Part shown: positions 32,379 through 42,382 of the stretch, piece by piece
Position numbering within the stretch: the first letter of the stretch is position 1
Layout of the letters: each line of letters opens with the position of its first letter
Source of the DNA: Isochrysis galbana
Lineage: Eukaryota; Haptophyta; Isochrysidales; Isochrysidaceae
NCBI GenBank assembly: GCA_018136815.1
Contig: CM030931.1
Location: forward strand, 691,511-755,510
DNA: 64,000 nucleotides
Direction: 5' to 3'
Program-made: the position numbers and the translations under genes
Notes under the pieces: generated by a model
The model's input: only the letters and a program-made list of their open reading frames with translations
Told to the model about the DNA's origin: nothing
Database searches by the model: none

Positions 32379-33040
32379 GTCCACAGGTTTAATTTGCTAT
32401 CTCCCCTGCGGTTCTTTATCTGCTTCTGGGGGCAATCGGGTTTAATTTACGACCTCTTCGTATCTCCCCCTTAGGCACATCGCACTTCTCTCGTCTTATT
32501 CGGTAGGTCTCTTGGAATCCTGCGTAGCAAGATTGCCTCTCGTTTCCGTTATGGTGCGATTCCCGTTCCAGACAGGATACAGGATCGCCGACAGATCGCC
32601 CTTTGGTCGTCGTCCGTCGTTGTCTGATCGGAGTGTTTGGGTTTGATTTCAGTCGAGTTATGTGAGAAAGTCGTGGGGCGAGAGTCGGGGTGTTTTCTTG
32701 GGTGTCTCTGTCCGTCGTCCTGTCATCAGTCGTCATCCGTCGTCGCTCTCGCTCTCGTCGCTCTCGCTCTCGTAACACTCAGACCCTACAATCTCGCCTC
32801 GCCTCGCCAGCCCCAGCCATCACAGCCCTCCTCACAGTCACCCTCGCCTCTCGCTACTCGCTCGATGTCGCTCTCGCCGCCGTCCTCGCCCTCGCTCAAG
32901 CCCGCCTGCCCGCCTTCCTCTGCTGACGGGCTTCAGCCCGTCAGCACCTCCGAAGTGGTCTCCCTCGCCGCGCCTGCCGCCGGCTTCGCCCCTTCCTCAT
33001 TGCCCTCAGGCCCTATGGGCCACTCCAATTCGTCAGTCTT
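32379..33040 (+). mobile_element. Chromovirus LTR 3' part, leader and Gag start
   Basis: It lacks the 5' half of the LTR and begins at ggtttaatttgctatctccc. It then runs through ttatggtgcgattcccgttc, a candidate tRNA primer-binding region because it begins TGG after the LTR-like part, and the Ser/Arg-coding leader. It ends in the Gag start (LSPPSSPSLKPACPPSSADG). Similarity ends near 33040 (ccaattcgtcag), the same place where the 49563 and 55908 copies diverge from each other. Confidence 0.75.
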
Positions 33041-33827
33041 TAAGATACGCGTTTGCGCAACCGCTTGGCGCGGGGATCTTCTCCACCAGCCCCCGGGTTA
33101 TGTCCGACACAGTGATTTGGTCTAGCTGTATCTTGTTGTCAAGCGTGTATTCGTCCGCTAGTTAGTGGGTATTGCATGTGTTTTGGGCCTTTCAGCCCGT
33201 TTTCCCCATTGGGGGGGGGGGGGGTAGTGTAGTTCCTCGCCCGGGCTGTCGCTACCTCGGTAGTGTCGGTAGTTTCACCTAGGTAGATGGTGTTGGTTTA
33301 TATCCATATGTTATTCATTTTAGTGATGTATCTTTCGCTTCCGGAAACCCTGATTTCCCTAGGGGTGTCTGCTTCCGCCGTGGTGTCGCTTATGGTTTTC
33401 CTTCTTGTTTCTGAAGGGCCCGGGACCGGTGTTGGACTCGCCCTCGAGTTGCTTGCGAGGAATGTCGGAGTACACTCTCTCACCGGTCTAGGAATTCGTT
33501 TTTGTTAATTTTGCTTCCCGCGTGAACGCATACCTCCGGGAGGTGGTCGACGTATTGTGCGCACTCTTCTTTTGTGTATGGCACGGTGAAATGTTCTCTT
33601 TGTATACGTTGAATGTGGGATTTAGTTGGAAGGGTGTGGACGAGATGACGTTGATGCAGCAAGCACAATCAATACGTACTCTTGTTCCTTACTTGGTTCC
33701 AGGGAGGGCCCACAGAATAAGCCGGCGCTGCGATTAAGACTTCCCACCCTAGTCGCGCACGTTCACGTTTACACAAAAATTTCACTCAAACCCAAATATA
33801 TATCGGGGGTGGGGGGTCACTTCTTGA
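33041..33827. other. Intergenic region, no gene seen
   Basis: Short frames only, with a poly-G run near 33212-33224. A tatatatcgg stretch near 33797 lies close to the 3' end of the TLDc gene. Confidence 0.5.
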
Positions 33828-34739
33828 TCACTCAATGGCAAAAGGAATGGCCCCATCGAAAGGGATACGCTCTCCCTCCGGCCACACACCAGCATATGTT
33901 CTCATTGACACGAGTTCAGTCCCACGAGCGTCTTCACCCGCGGCGAAGATGTGCCGTGTCCCGTCGGGCATCACCTCGTAGTACGGCCCCAGCTTACTCC
34001 GCGCTAGGCGTTCCCTGCCCCGCGCCAAGTCGATGGCCAGCCCATCGGCACCAAAGCGTGGCCCGATTTCCGGCTCATCGATAGTCGCTAAGCCCGCGCC
34101 TCCGATCTTCTGCAGCTTGATCGGCAGCTGGCCGCCGCGCCTCCCAGAAGGCCAGGTGAACAGGAAGGCAGCGATCGAGCCGCGGTACTCGCCATACCCC
34201 GCGAAGCCCTTGGGCGCATAACCTCCGCATACAGCACCACCTTTTGTCTCGCACACGACGATGCACGGCCCCTGGTAGTTCACGCTTTGGTGCCATGCCT
34301 CGGCAGTCCAGCCATCGCGCTCGGAATCGTAGACCTTTCTCAGCTGCAGGAACTCCAGGTTGGTGTTCTTCAGCATTGGTCGGAGCGCGGCCTCTTCCTC
34401 TCCATCCCCCTCGACCGGCTCAGCAAATTCCGTCTTGGTGGCCGGGTAGGTGTCTGGTGCCGAGGCGGTGCGCTGGAGGCCTGCGACCTCTCCAGTCTCG
34501 ACAGCACCGAGGAAGAAGTTGAACAGTTTCTCGGGGATGTCGCGTGTGTCCTCCTCTGCCTTCTCCCCGCCTGTCTGCGCCAGCTTGAAGCCGCCGAAAA
34601 GCGTGGGTGGTGGGGGAGAGGGGCCGTCCGGCTCAACCTTCTCCAACGGCAGCCGCGCGACCACGCGCGCTCGGCCTGTCTCGGGGCATCGGGGCCCTCC
34701 CAGCAGCAGAGAGAGGGGGAGGAGAGAGAGGGCAAGCAT
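33828..34739 (-). CDS. TLDc-domain protein with N-terminal hydrophobic leader
   Basis: A 303-residue frame from ATG 34739. The first 15 residues (MLALSLLPLSLLLGG) form a typical signal-peptide-like core, so the product is probably directed into the ER or, in a secondary-plastid alga, toward the plastid. Residues from about 125 onward carry a TLDc fold: LQLRKVYDSERDGWTAEAWH, GPCIVVCETKGGAVCGGYAP and GSIAAFLFTW. TLDc proteins are associated with oxidative-stress protection and, in several eukaryotes, with V-ATPase regulation. Most are cytosolic or mitochondrial, so a secretory-type leader is unusual. There are no introns. An acidic linker separates leader and domain. Confidence 0.8.
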   Translation of the reverse strand: MLALSLLPLSLLLGGPRCPETGRARVVARLPLEKVEPDGPSPPPPTLFGGFKLAQTGGEKAEEDTRDIPEKLFNFFLGAVETGEVAGLQRTASAPDTYPATKTEFAEPVEGDGEEEAALRPMLKNTNLEFLQLRKVYDSERDGWTAEAWHQSVNYQGPCIVVCETKGGAVCGGYAPKGFAGYGEYRGSIAAFLFTWPSGRRGGQLPIKLQKIGGAGLATIDEPEIGPRFGADGLAIDLARGRERLARSKLGPYYEVMPDGTRHIFAAGEDARGTELVSMRTYAGVWPEGERIPFDGAIPFAIE

Positions 34740-35744
34740 CGCGCAGGGCCGCCAGGCAATGCTTTGATGTATTCACGGGATGGGCGTGTTTATTAGAAGT
34801 TCGTTCCTATCCCCGGTTGGCGACGGCAGCGCAGCCGAAGCCAACCACGGCGCCCACCAATACTTTACGGAGCGCGGCGGATAATTAGCATCGAGGGAGG
34901 AGGAATCTGGGCCACAGGGCCCTGGCATACAAATAACCCACCCCTCAAGCTAGATGGAAGATAGATAGATGCAAGGCCCGAAGTAGTGCACGGCTGCCTC
35001 AACCCCGGAATCCGAAGATAAAGGGACGAAGGGGGAAGCGGAAGAGTGGGACTGGGAGACTGGGCAATGCGACAATGGCACGAGAAGCACAGGCACAAAA
35101 GCAGCAGAAGCACAATACCGAGAGCGCGATGGGGCCCCAATACCTTTGTGACAAATGGCCCATAGCGACTAGCTGGTAGTAACTAGTAGCCTGTTTTTAA
35201 TAAACACAAACAGTTGAGGGTGGATTGTGTAAATAACATGGGGAAAGGGATCAAATACCAGATCCAAGTCGCAGTCCGCAGTCGTATAGAATAAATTATA
35301 TCATGTGGCATTTGCATTTGCACACGGACCAAGTCCAAGACGCGTAGGCGTAGAATACATTATGATGTGTACGGACAAGCTGCAAGCTGCCCGATATCCT
35401 GCCACAGGAACGCTTACAAGCAGCACACACAACACTCAATAGTGGGAGATCACCTCAAAAGCTCAAAAGTACATTGTTGGCTTACAAAAAGGCAAATGCA
35501 GAAGCCCAAAAGGAGCTCAGCGTTGCGGCGCAGTAGATCTGCTCAACCTCCACCCTAGCGCCTCCCATTATGACGGGATTCGCACTAGAGTATCATGTAC
35601 CTACCAGCTTTGGTTGAAGGCTCGTGGATGAGGACAACAACTGGCCAGTAGTTTCGAGTAGAACATGGCGTTGCCACAGAAAGTATGCCACGTGGGTACC
35701 GACCTGGACGTCTCAGGTCAGCGCGCACCACGCGGCACCTAGCA
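34740..35744. other. Intergenic region, no gene seen
   Basis: Contains AT-richer sequence (35170-35370) and no frame with recognisable protein features. It separates the TLDc and PUB genes, both on the minus strand. Confidence 0.5.
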
Positions 35745-36296
35745 TCAGCCACCGGCACCCGCCGCGCCAATGTCGGACGCAGTTACGATGGCTCGCCCGC
35801 CCTTCACACCGGCTGCCTTTGCGCGCCACCCGGGCTCCTTGCGCATAGCGGCGTCTTCTTCTATCTGCAGCTTCTCGAGCTTGCGCTTCTCCGCGTCTGC
35901 GGCCTGCTTTGCCCGCACCTCCTCTGCGGCCGCAGCCTTGGCCGCTTTCTCTGCGTTTGCCCTTTCTGCAGCTTGTGCCTGCAACGCCGCGAGCGCAGCA
36001 GCGCAGCCTCCTGCAACGAGCTCGTCGGGCAGCACGAAAGCGTCCGCCTCTTCAATAAAGCCCACGCCTGTGAGCAGCGCCTTGACGCCCGAGACCGCGA
36101 GAAGCGCGCTGATCTTAGCGTTGGACTTCTTCAACCTCCGGTACTTGGGCTCGGTGGGCGCGTCGATCACATTTGTGAGTAGCCTGGTGAGGAGGGTGTG
36201 CGCCTCGCTGAAGGGACCCGCACGCACCTCACTCAGCATCTGCACACCCACCTTGAGCTTGAGCGGGTTAGGGGCGCTCTCTATCTCGGCAACCAT
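35745..36296 (-). CDS. PUB/PUG-domain protein with C-terminal coiled coil
   Basis: I start at ATG 36296 (MVAEIESAPNPLK), giving 183 residues. The frame extends upstream, but that part is Arg/Ser low-complexity and resembles 5' UTR. Residues about 25-90 match a PUB domain: LLTRLLTNVIDAPTEPKYRR, SNAKISALLAVSGVKALLTG and VGFIEEADAFVLP. PUB domains bind the C-terminal tail of the p97/VCP AAA ATPase in ubiquitin-linked protein quality control (as in PNGase, UBXN6 and plant PUX proteins). An Ala/Glu/Lys coiled coil (ANAEKAAKAAAAEEVRAKQA) and a short Gly/Ala tail follow. No peptidase or UBX domain is visible, so this is a minimal p97 adaptor-like protein. Confidence 0.8.
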   Translation of the reverse strand: MVAEIESAPNPLKLKVGVQMLSEVRAGPFSEAHTLLTRLLTNVIDAPTEPKYRRLKKSNAKISALLAVSGVKALLTGVGFIEEADAFVLPDELVAGGCAAALAALQAQAAERANAEKAAKAAAAEEVRAKQAADAEKRKLEKLQIEEDAAMRKEPGWRAKAAGVKGGRAIVTASDIGAAGAGG

Positions 36297-36796
36297 TGTA
36301 AACGGAGGGAGGGGGGATGGGTTGGAGCGGTAGGGGCAGCGATCGAAAGAGCGAGAGGAGAGGAGGAGGGAGGATTGGGAAAGGGTGGCTCGTGCTTGGC
36401 CCCCGACAGGTGGCGCGTCCTCCTGTGGGCGTGTCTGGCGCCCTCCCTTGCTTCTCTTCCGTTTCTCGTCGCTTCTTCTCTCTTCTCCTTCTCTCTCACA
36501 TTTCTCTCTCTCTGTCCCTCTGGGCGCGCGCGCTGCAGCTATACAATGCGAATATTTATGTGAGTCTTCGGTCTTCAATCCTTCCATTTTTTACCTGGTT
36601 GTTCTTTTGGAGGAGAAGAGAGAGAAGGAGGGAGAGAGCGTGAGGAAGGATAGAAGAGAGAGAAGAAATAGGAGTACTCTAGAGAGATAAAAAGGAGAAA
36701 AACCTAGCGGATATTCTGTTGGAGAGAAGAGGGGGAGAGCGCGAGCGAGTCTAATGTTAGAGATGTTCGAGCTCTCTGGAAGGGGCCAGGAGAGAC

Positions 36797-37005
36797 AACG
36801 GGGAAAGAGAGAGAGGAAGAGGGTGGGGGGTGCGGCGCGGAAATTAAGAGAAGGGCGAGGAAGACAAGAAAGAGAGGGGGAGGGGGGGGCAGAAGAAGAA
36901 GAGAGCCACGCCCCCCCCCTCCCCCCCTCTTTCCTGTCTTCCTCGCCCTTCTCTGAAGGTCCGCGCGCCTACCCCCCTCTCTTCCTCTCTCTTTTTCCCC
37001 GTTGA
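36797..37005. repeat. Large imperfect palindrome (about 95-bp arms)
   Basis: The left arm starts caacggggaaagagagagga and includes gagaagggcgaggaagacaa. The right arm, read as reverse complement, starts caacggggaaaaagagagag and includes gagaagggcgaggaagacag. The arms differ at a handful of sites around a short loop near 36890-36910. Transcribed, it would form a long hairpin. It is followed at 37009-37068 by a C-run / ctttgggg / G-run that is also self-complementary. Confidence 0.85.
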
Positions 37006-37169
37006 CTCTTCCCCCCCCCCCCCCCCCGCTACCCCCCTTTGGGGAGGGGGGGGGGGGGGGGGGGGGGTAGGTCGCGCGCCCGCCGCCTGCAGCCGCCCGC
37101 CGCCGCCAGCAGATGCCCGGGCACTTGACTCCTACTCCCCACCCAGTGGGTCCGTTAAGAATTGTAGTC

Positions 37170-37870
37170 TTGTAGAGCTAGGGCGGTCAAACAGGGCTTT
37201 TTAACGACTAGTCAGGGTTGGGCTGCATTTTTTGACCGTGGCGCGATGCCCAATAAAAATCCTCCCGGGGGGGCTACCTGACGCTACGAAAATCTTCGCC
37301 AAGAAATGGTGCGATTCGCCCCCCCTCTCGCCCCCTCCGTCACGCGCACTCACGCTCTACCCGTAAAGAGTTGGCAGTCGCGCCCGCGGGGGGGATCGGT
37401 TCCTTTATATCTAAGCTACATTCGGCATTTGATTCCCGCCCGATGCAGCGCCGTGTCGGGCTGCCGACAGCCGACAGTCCGACCACCCCCTGACCCTCTC
37501 TGGCATCATTGATCATTGCCCGCGCAGCCCACCCAGCACCAGCACATCACAGCGCGCGCACGCGGCTACCCTGGCTACTAGAGGCCCCACCCCGACCATC
37601 CCGACTCGCCCCTCGCAGGATTCGCCCTCTCTCGAACTCGGCATCGAGAACTAGGATCAGCTCACCGGCGCGGCCGTCCACTCGTGTCTGACGAGCCTCC
37701 GCCTCCGCGTTAAGGCTGCCCACGCGGCCATCCTCCCTCTGTCTGACAGTGCAAGATCTGGCGCTGATCGATGAGGCGAGACCCGTGGGCGACCTCAGGA
37801 CGGGCTTCGTCGTGGCGCTCTACGCCACAGCAAGCAGGAAAGCCCAAGATCCTGCCAGAGCGCCTCACAA
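37170..37870 (+). mobile_element. 5' fragment of the transposon family also at 61555
   Basis: This closely matches 61555-62220: ctagggcggtcaaacagggc, a conserved tttttgaccgtggcgcga, cgctctacccgtaaaga, ttatatctaagctacattcg and the start of a coding region (SDSALIDEARPVGDLRTGFV in the homologous frame). The reading frame is broken and the copy ends where a short chromovirus-like tgtcgcattcgcga segment begins at 37878. It is a dead partial copy. Confidence 0.75.
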
Positions 37871-38946
37871 CGCGTCTGTGTCGCATTCGCGAGTCGACAC
37901 TCTGTGGAGATGGACTGTTCCCAGGATCCGGGTAAGGCTCCTGAGACTCCATCCTTGGCAACCCACGCGTCCGTAGGCGGCCTATCAACTTGGGTAGCGG
38001 GTGAAGATACTTGGGAAGGCTTGGGCACGGGTGCAGTGGTGACGGGGTCCGCGCGCGGCGGCGAGGGCGGATTTTGCGGTGCAGAGGGTGGTGATGGGTC
38101 CATAGGAACAGATTGAATCAATCTCTAGTGGGTGATTTCTAGCGAGAGACCACACACAAGGCAGTAGGGGCTCAAGGGTACGAGGGGTCACGGTACGGCT
38201 TCGATCGCAGAGCGCTGCGACGGCTGCTGGGTGCGTACGAAGACACGCCACACCACTTTCTAACATAAACAAGGGCAACACGTAATAAACACGGGAGCGA
38301 ATGCCACGGTGGGTCAACAGAGAGAGCAAAGAAGGAACCAATTGGCCAGAAGAGAACTCGTCGTCTCGTCGTCCTAGAGAAGGATTGCACACAGAAAAGG
38401 CGCGAAAGGGATTCATCCATGCTTAGTGAAGATCCTACAAGATTCATCGGCGAATAGCGTCTCAACGCGAGCACAGCGGCGTGCACTTTACCTATAGCTT
38501 TTCGTAGCTTAGCCATGGAGTAGCTGGTAGACTTAAAAAGTCTAGAAGCTTACAGAGGTGTTAGACTTACAGAGTCTTAGATGCTTGAGGTTCTTGAGGG
38601 TGTACTTTAGCAAGCAAGATGCTCGCTACTTCCTTGGTCTTCATCGACACGTGCTTACTACTCTCTTGATCTCCATGCCTGGGTGATCAGTCCAGAGCTA
38701 GAGCATATTATTCATATTCCGAGTAGAAAGAAGCCTGTAGAAGCTGCTTGGCCACGTGGGTATAATGGTAGACCAACATTGAATGAAGTGTAGTGATTGA
38801 TAGAAGCGTGGAGACGTCGTAGACGTAGAGATAGACATAAGAACGAAGATTGATGATTTACCATCGCGGTTATAACGGTAGAGCGGAAAATAGCGAAATA
38901 GCCTGCAGAGGCTCGCGAATGCGACACACTCGTTAGGCTTCTCTTC
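37871..38946. other. Repeat debris, no gene seen
   Basis: Two short pieces of the chromovirus LTR tip occur: tgtcgcattcgcgagtcgac at 37878, and a fragment with cgttaggcttctcttcgtt at 38928-38946 that runs straight into repeat C. The rest shows no recognisable coding sequence. Confidence 0.5.
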
Positions 38947-39363
38947 GTTAACTAAGTTTATACTTGGTTGACCCATGGGGGGGCACGAGCCCCCCCCTCT
39001 CTCCACTCCTCCCCTGCCATGGGGGAGGAACCACCCATCCTCCTGGCATGCCTGATGGCTTGCCAGGAGGCCACTGCCCTACTGACCCACTCCCTTCCCC
39101 ACAGGTTCGCCCCATTCGCCCACCCTGGCCCCTCGTGACCAGCCCAATGCTCCAACCCCCCCTCCCCCCCTGGTCGACAGGCAGACAGGTGCAGCGTGGG
39201 GGCCCCAGAGGCTCGGGAACGCCAACGAGGGAGAGACAGGGGAGGCCAGGGCCCAGCCCCAGCCTCCTCTGCCCCCTGAGCTGGCCTCCAGGAGCCTCCA
39301 GGGGCCGCCAGAGGGCAGCTGGAGGCCTGCCGCAGGCGCGCCATCGCGCGTGCCGCAGGAGAG
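38947..39363 (+). repeat. Dispersed repeat C, copy 2
   Basis: Highly similar to 31660-32078. Here its left tip (aactaagtttatacttggtt) interrupts a chromovirus LTR fragment, consistent with insertion as a mobile unit. The right tip is near gccgcaggagag. Confidence 0.85.
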
Positions 39364-39494
39364 GGGCGTACATTCCACCTCTACGGAATAATCGAAATTC
39401 CACAAACTACATGAGCGAATTTCACACCCACTGCAACCCATCAACACACCCTTTGCAAACCCTTCACACCCTTTGCAAACCCTTCACACCCTTT

Positions 39495-39983
39495 TCAAAC
39501 CTTGCACACACGAGTGCGCGGCTTGCCGTACTTCCTTTTGCACTCGCGGCAGAGGCCGTTCCACTCGCTTAGCTGATCTTTCGCGTGCACCTTCATGGTC
39601 TCGTTGTCGCGGAGGGCATAGAGCACATACGGAGCCTTGGGGGCAGTGCGGTAAGGGCGACCAAGGGCCTTCGCCACGGAGCTGATGAACTGTTGGCAGC
39701 TCGACTCGACGTAAGGGAACTCCGCGCTCGAGCACCTGTACACCTTGACCGGCATCGTGCCTTCCGAGTACTTGTGCATGTCGTAGCCGCGGAGGACGAT
39801 CCCCCACTTCTTCTCCTCCTTCTTGCCGCCCGTTTTCAGTATGAGCGACAACGGCGGGCTCAAACCCAGCAAGGAACTCGTAAATCTAGCCACAAAGCTG
39901 AGGATAGCACACGCTGTCGAGGAACCCAAGGAGCAACAAAACAAAGACGAATAAGTTAACAAAACGTAGAACAAGGTCAACAT
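39495..39983 (-). CDS. ORF of unknown function downstream of repeat B
   Basis: A 162-residue frame from ATG 39983. The first 40 residues are hydrophobic (LTLFYVLLTYSSLFCCSLGS), then a polar region with SCQQFISSVAKALGRPYR and a Cys-containing basic end (NGLCRECKRKYGKPRTRVCK). I do not recognise it. Just upstream on the same strand are repeat B (40185-40074) and tggcgccgggtcggttg, which could be a primer-binding site. It may therefore be the Gag start of an LTR retroelement rather than a host gene. Confidence 0.35.
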   Translation of the reverse strand: MLTLFYVLLTYSSLFCCSLGSSTACAILSFVARFTSSLLGLSPPLSLILKTGGKKEEKKWGIVLRGYDMHKYSEGTMPVKVYRCSSAEFPYVESSCQQFISSVAKALGRPYRTAPKAPYVLYALRDNETMKVHAKDQLSEWNGLCRECKRKYGKPRTRVCKV

Positions 39984-40073
39984 CAGAGACGCAACCGACC
40001 CGGCGCCACTGTCACAATAGGCGCGAGCGAAGGCAGACGCGAACGCCAAAAGAGAAGACACAACAGGCCTGCC

Positions 40074-40185
40074 CGGCCCCCGCACTCTGAACCAGGCCTT
40101 AGGTAGCGCACCAAGGCCGGACCCCGGAAACCGAAGAAAAAGGAAAGAAGGGGGGCAGGGAAAGAGGTGGAGGGAGGGAAGTAAG
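40074..40185 (-). repeat. Dispersed repeat B, copy 2
   Basis: Reverse complement of 888-999. It stands directly upstream of the ORF at 39495-39983, possibly as the U5/leader end of the same element. Confidence 0.7.
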
Positions 40186-40287
40186 GGCGATGCAAGTAGA
40201 GAAGGGAGACCAGTCCCAGTCAGTAGTAGGTGTGTAGCCCAGAATCTTCAGATGTGTTTTTTTTTAAATACTCTGGATGCGACAGAT

Positions 40288-40666
40288 TGTGTCGCATTCG
40301 CGAATCGACACTCGTTAGGCTTCGCTCGTTATAATTCTCTCGTTCTCGTTCTCGGTCAAAAGCTTCGCTTGGATGCATGGGATCGTGGGTTGTGGAGCGC
40401 CCTCTCTCTTCCTCTCGAAAGAGAAGGGAAGTTTCCCCACCTTTCTTCCTCCCAGGCGCCTCGCAGATAGGTTTAATTCGCTATCTCCCCTGCGGTTCTT
40501 TATCTGCTTCTGGGGGCAATCAGGTTTAATTTGCGACCTCTTCGCATCTCCCCCTTAGGCACATCGCACTCCTTTCGTCTTATTTGGTAGGTCTCTTGGA
40601 ATCCTGCGTAGCAAGATTGCCCCTCGATTCCGTTATGGTGCGATTCCCGTTCCAGACAAGATCGCC
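40288..40666 (+). mobile_element. Chromovirus LTR and leader joined to integrase
   Basis: A nearly complete LTR (from tgtcgcattcgcgaatcgac) plus leader up to ccagacaagatcgcc. At about 40666 the sequence jumps directly into integrase coding sequence, so gag, protease, reverse transcriptase, RNase H and most of integrase are missing. The junction keeps an open frame. Confidence 0.8.
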
Positions 40667-41972
40667 TGCTGGCACGGCATATCGACGCGTTCGCCCTCGA
40701 CCCGAAGAACCTCATCATCACGAGAGTGTGGGCGTGGTGGAACGAGCGCAACAGACGTTGATCAATATGGCTCGCGCTACCGATGAAGGCGGCGGTCATT
40801 GGGTCGATCATCTTCCGTTCTTTCTAATGAGCATGCGCGCTTCCGCCAATCGCATTACCCGCATGTCGCCTGCTGCGTTGCTCTATGGCCGTGAGCTTCG
40901 CCTGCCTGCCCAGCTTTCTGATCCACCTGACACTGGTCCACCTCCCGAGTTACCTCAGGAAATTCGCTCGTACGCTTGGAAAATGCATTGTCGCTTAAAG
41001 GCAGCGTGGGCCGCAGCTTATGATGCAACTTTAGAATCTCAAGCCGACGCACTCGCTGACACACTACGCACTCACTCTCCCCCTATCCAATTTGCTCCAG
41101 GTGATAGGGTGGTTCGCAAAATTCCAGGACACCGCAACAAACTCCTCTACCACTATAGTGGACCCTACCGCATTGCTGAGGCGCTTGGCGCTGGCCGCTA
41201 CCGACTACGCGACCAAGAAAATCGCCTCCTCTCCGAGGAGGTGCATGTGACTAACCTCCGTCCCTACTATACCCTCACAGATGAAGATCCTGTCCAAACA
41301 GATGAGTATCTGGTTGATTCCCTCCTTGACCGCAAGGGTCGAGGCGATTCAAGGCAGTACCTCGTCAAATGGCGTGGCTACGCGAAAGCTGCGGCCACAT
41401 GGGAGCCGCTAGCCGAACTGCTTCGCCGCTGCGAGTCGCTCGTCACCGCCTATGATGATGCTCACCCCTTCCCGCCTCTTCGTAAGCCTCAGATGAGAAA
41501 GCGGGCTGCAGAATCACAATCTCAGACCGTCTCAACTCCACCGACGTCGCACGCGATCGAAGCTCCCGTGGGATCCGAGACCACCGGCTCGGATCATCAG
41601 GCCCCGCGCCGCTCGCCTCGTCTCGCACCGTCCTTGCACAGTGGCCCCATTGCTCATGTCTCCCATTTGCCCGTCTCAGCCCGCCCGTCTGTTGCCAACC
41701 CTGCAGGTCCAATGATGCGGCCGCAGCACGCGGTCTTCGTCCTCGGGCAGTGGTGGTACTCGTCGGGATCGTCGCGCGGTTCCCCGTGGTTTGGCTCCCA
41801 CGCATTTGCGCACGCTGCCCTTGCCTCGCCTACCTTCGTTCGCTGTCGCTCCGAGGCTCTCGCACGCCTGTCGCCACCCTCGTCTCTCTCCTCGATACAC
41901 CCTCTGCGTTCTTCTGACAGTCTCGACTGTCACGCCCCCCCGATATCTATCAACGCCGTCGTTTACGTTTGA
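40667..41972 (+). pseudogene. Ty3/gypsy chromovirus integrase C-terminus with chromodomain
   Basis: The frame encodes the end of an integrase core (GVVERAQQTLINMARAT, FFLMSMRASANRITRMSP, LLYGRELRLPAQL) and the GPY/F-type C-terminal motif (YHYSGPYRIAEALGAGRYRL). A chromodomain follows (DEYLVDSLLDRK, QYLVKWRGYAKAAATWEPL), then a Pro/Ser/Arg-rich tail. Chromodomain integrases target insertion to histone-marked chromatin. The N-terminal zinc finger and the first catalytic Asp residues are absent because of the internal deletion, so the protein cannot be a working integrase. No 3' LTR is found before the neighbouring inverted-repeat element at 42383. Confidence 0.85.
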
Positions 41973-42382
41973 TCGGGGTACGGGAACGTACGGGAATTCT
42001 TTTCCTGTTCCCCCCCCGCGGCCGCCGAATTTCCCCCCCGCGGCCGCCGAATAGTTCCCCCCGCGGGAAGAGAGGTATGGCTCACCCCCCCTTTCGACCA
42101 CGGAGGATGGATCTCCCTCCCCTTTCGCTGCGCTCTGTCAGGAGACTCCCGTACCTCGTCGTTTAGCTCGCGCGTGACGTGCCGAGCCCGTCGTGATATC
42201 TCGCCGCCTTTCGCCGTTGGCTGTTCGACTACTCATATATCGAAGAACAGGAGACGCCGCGTTGTAACTTGGGTGCCGCCACACCGCCCAAACATCCAGG
42301 TAAAACTCTCGTAAAAGAGAGAAGGGGATGGGTTGCAGCGTTGAGTCCTGCGGTCTGCCGCGCCGGCCGCCGATTCTACACC

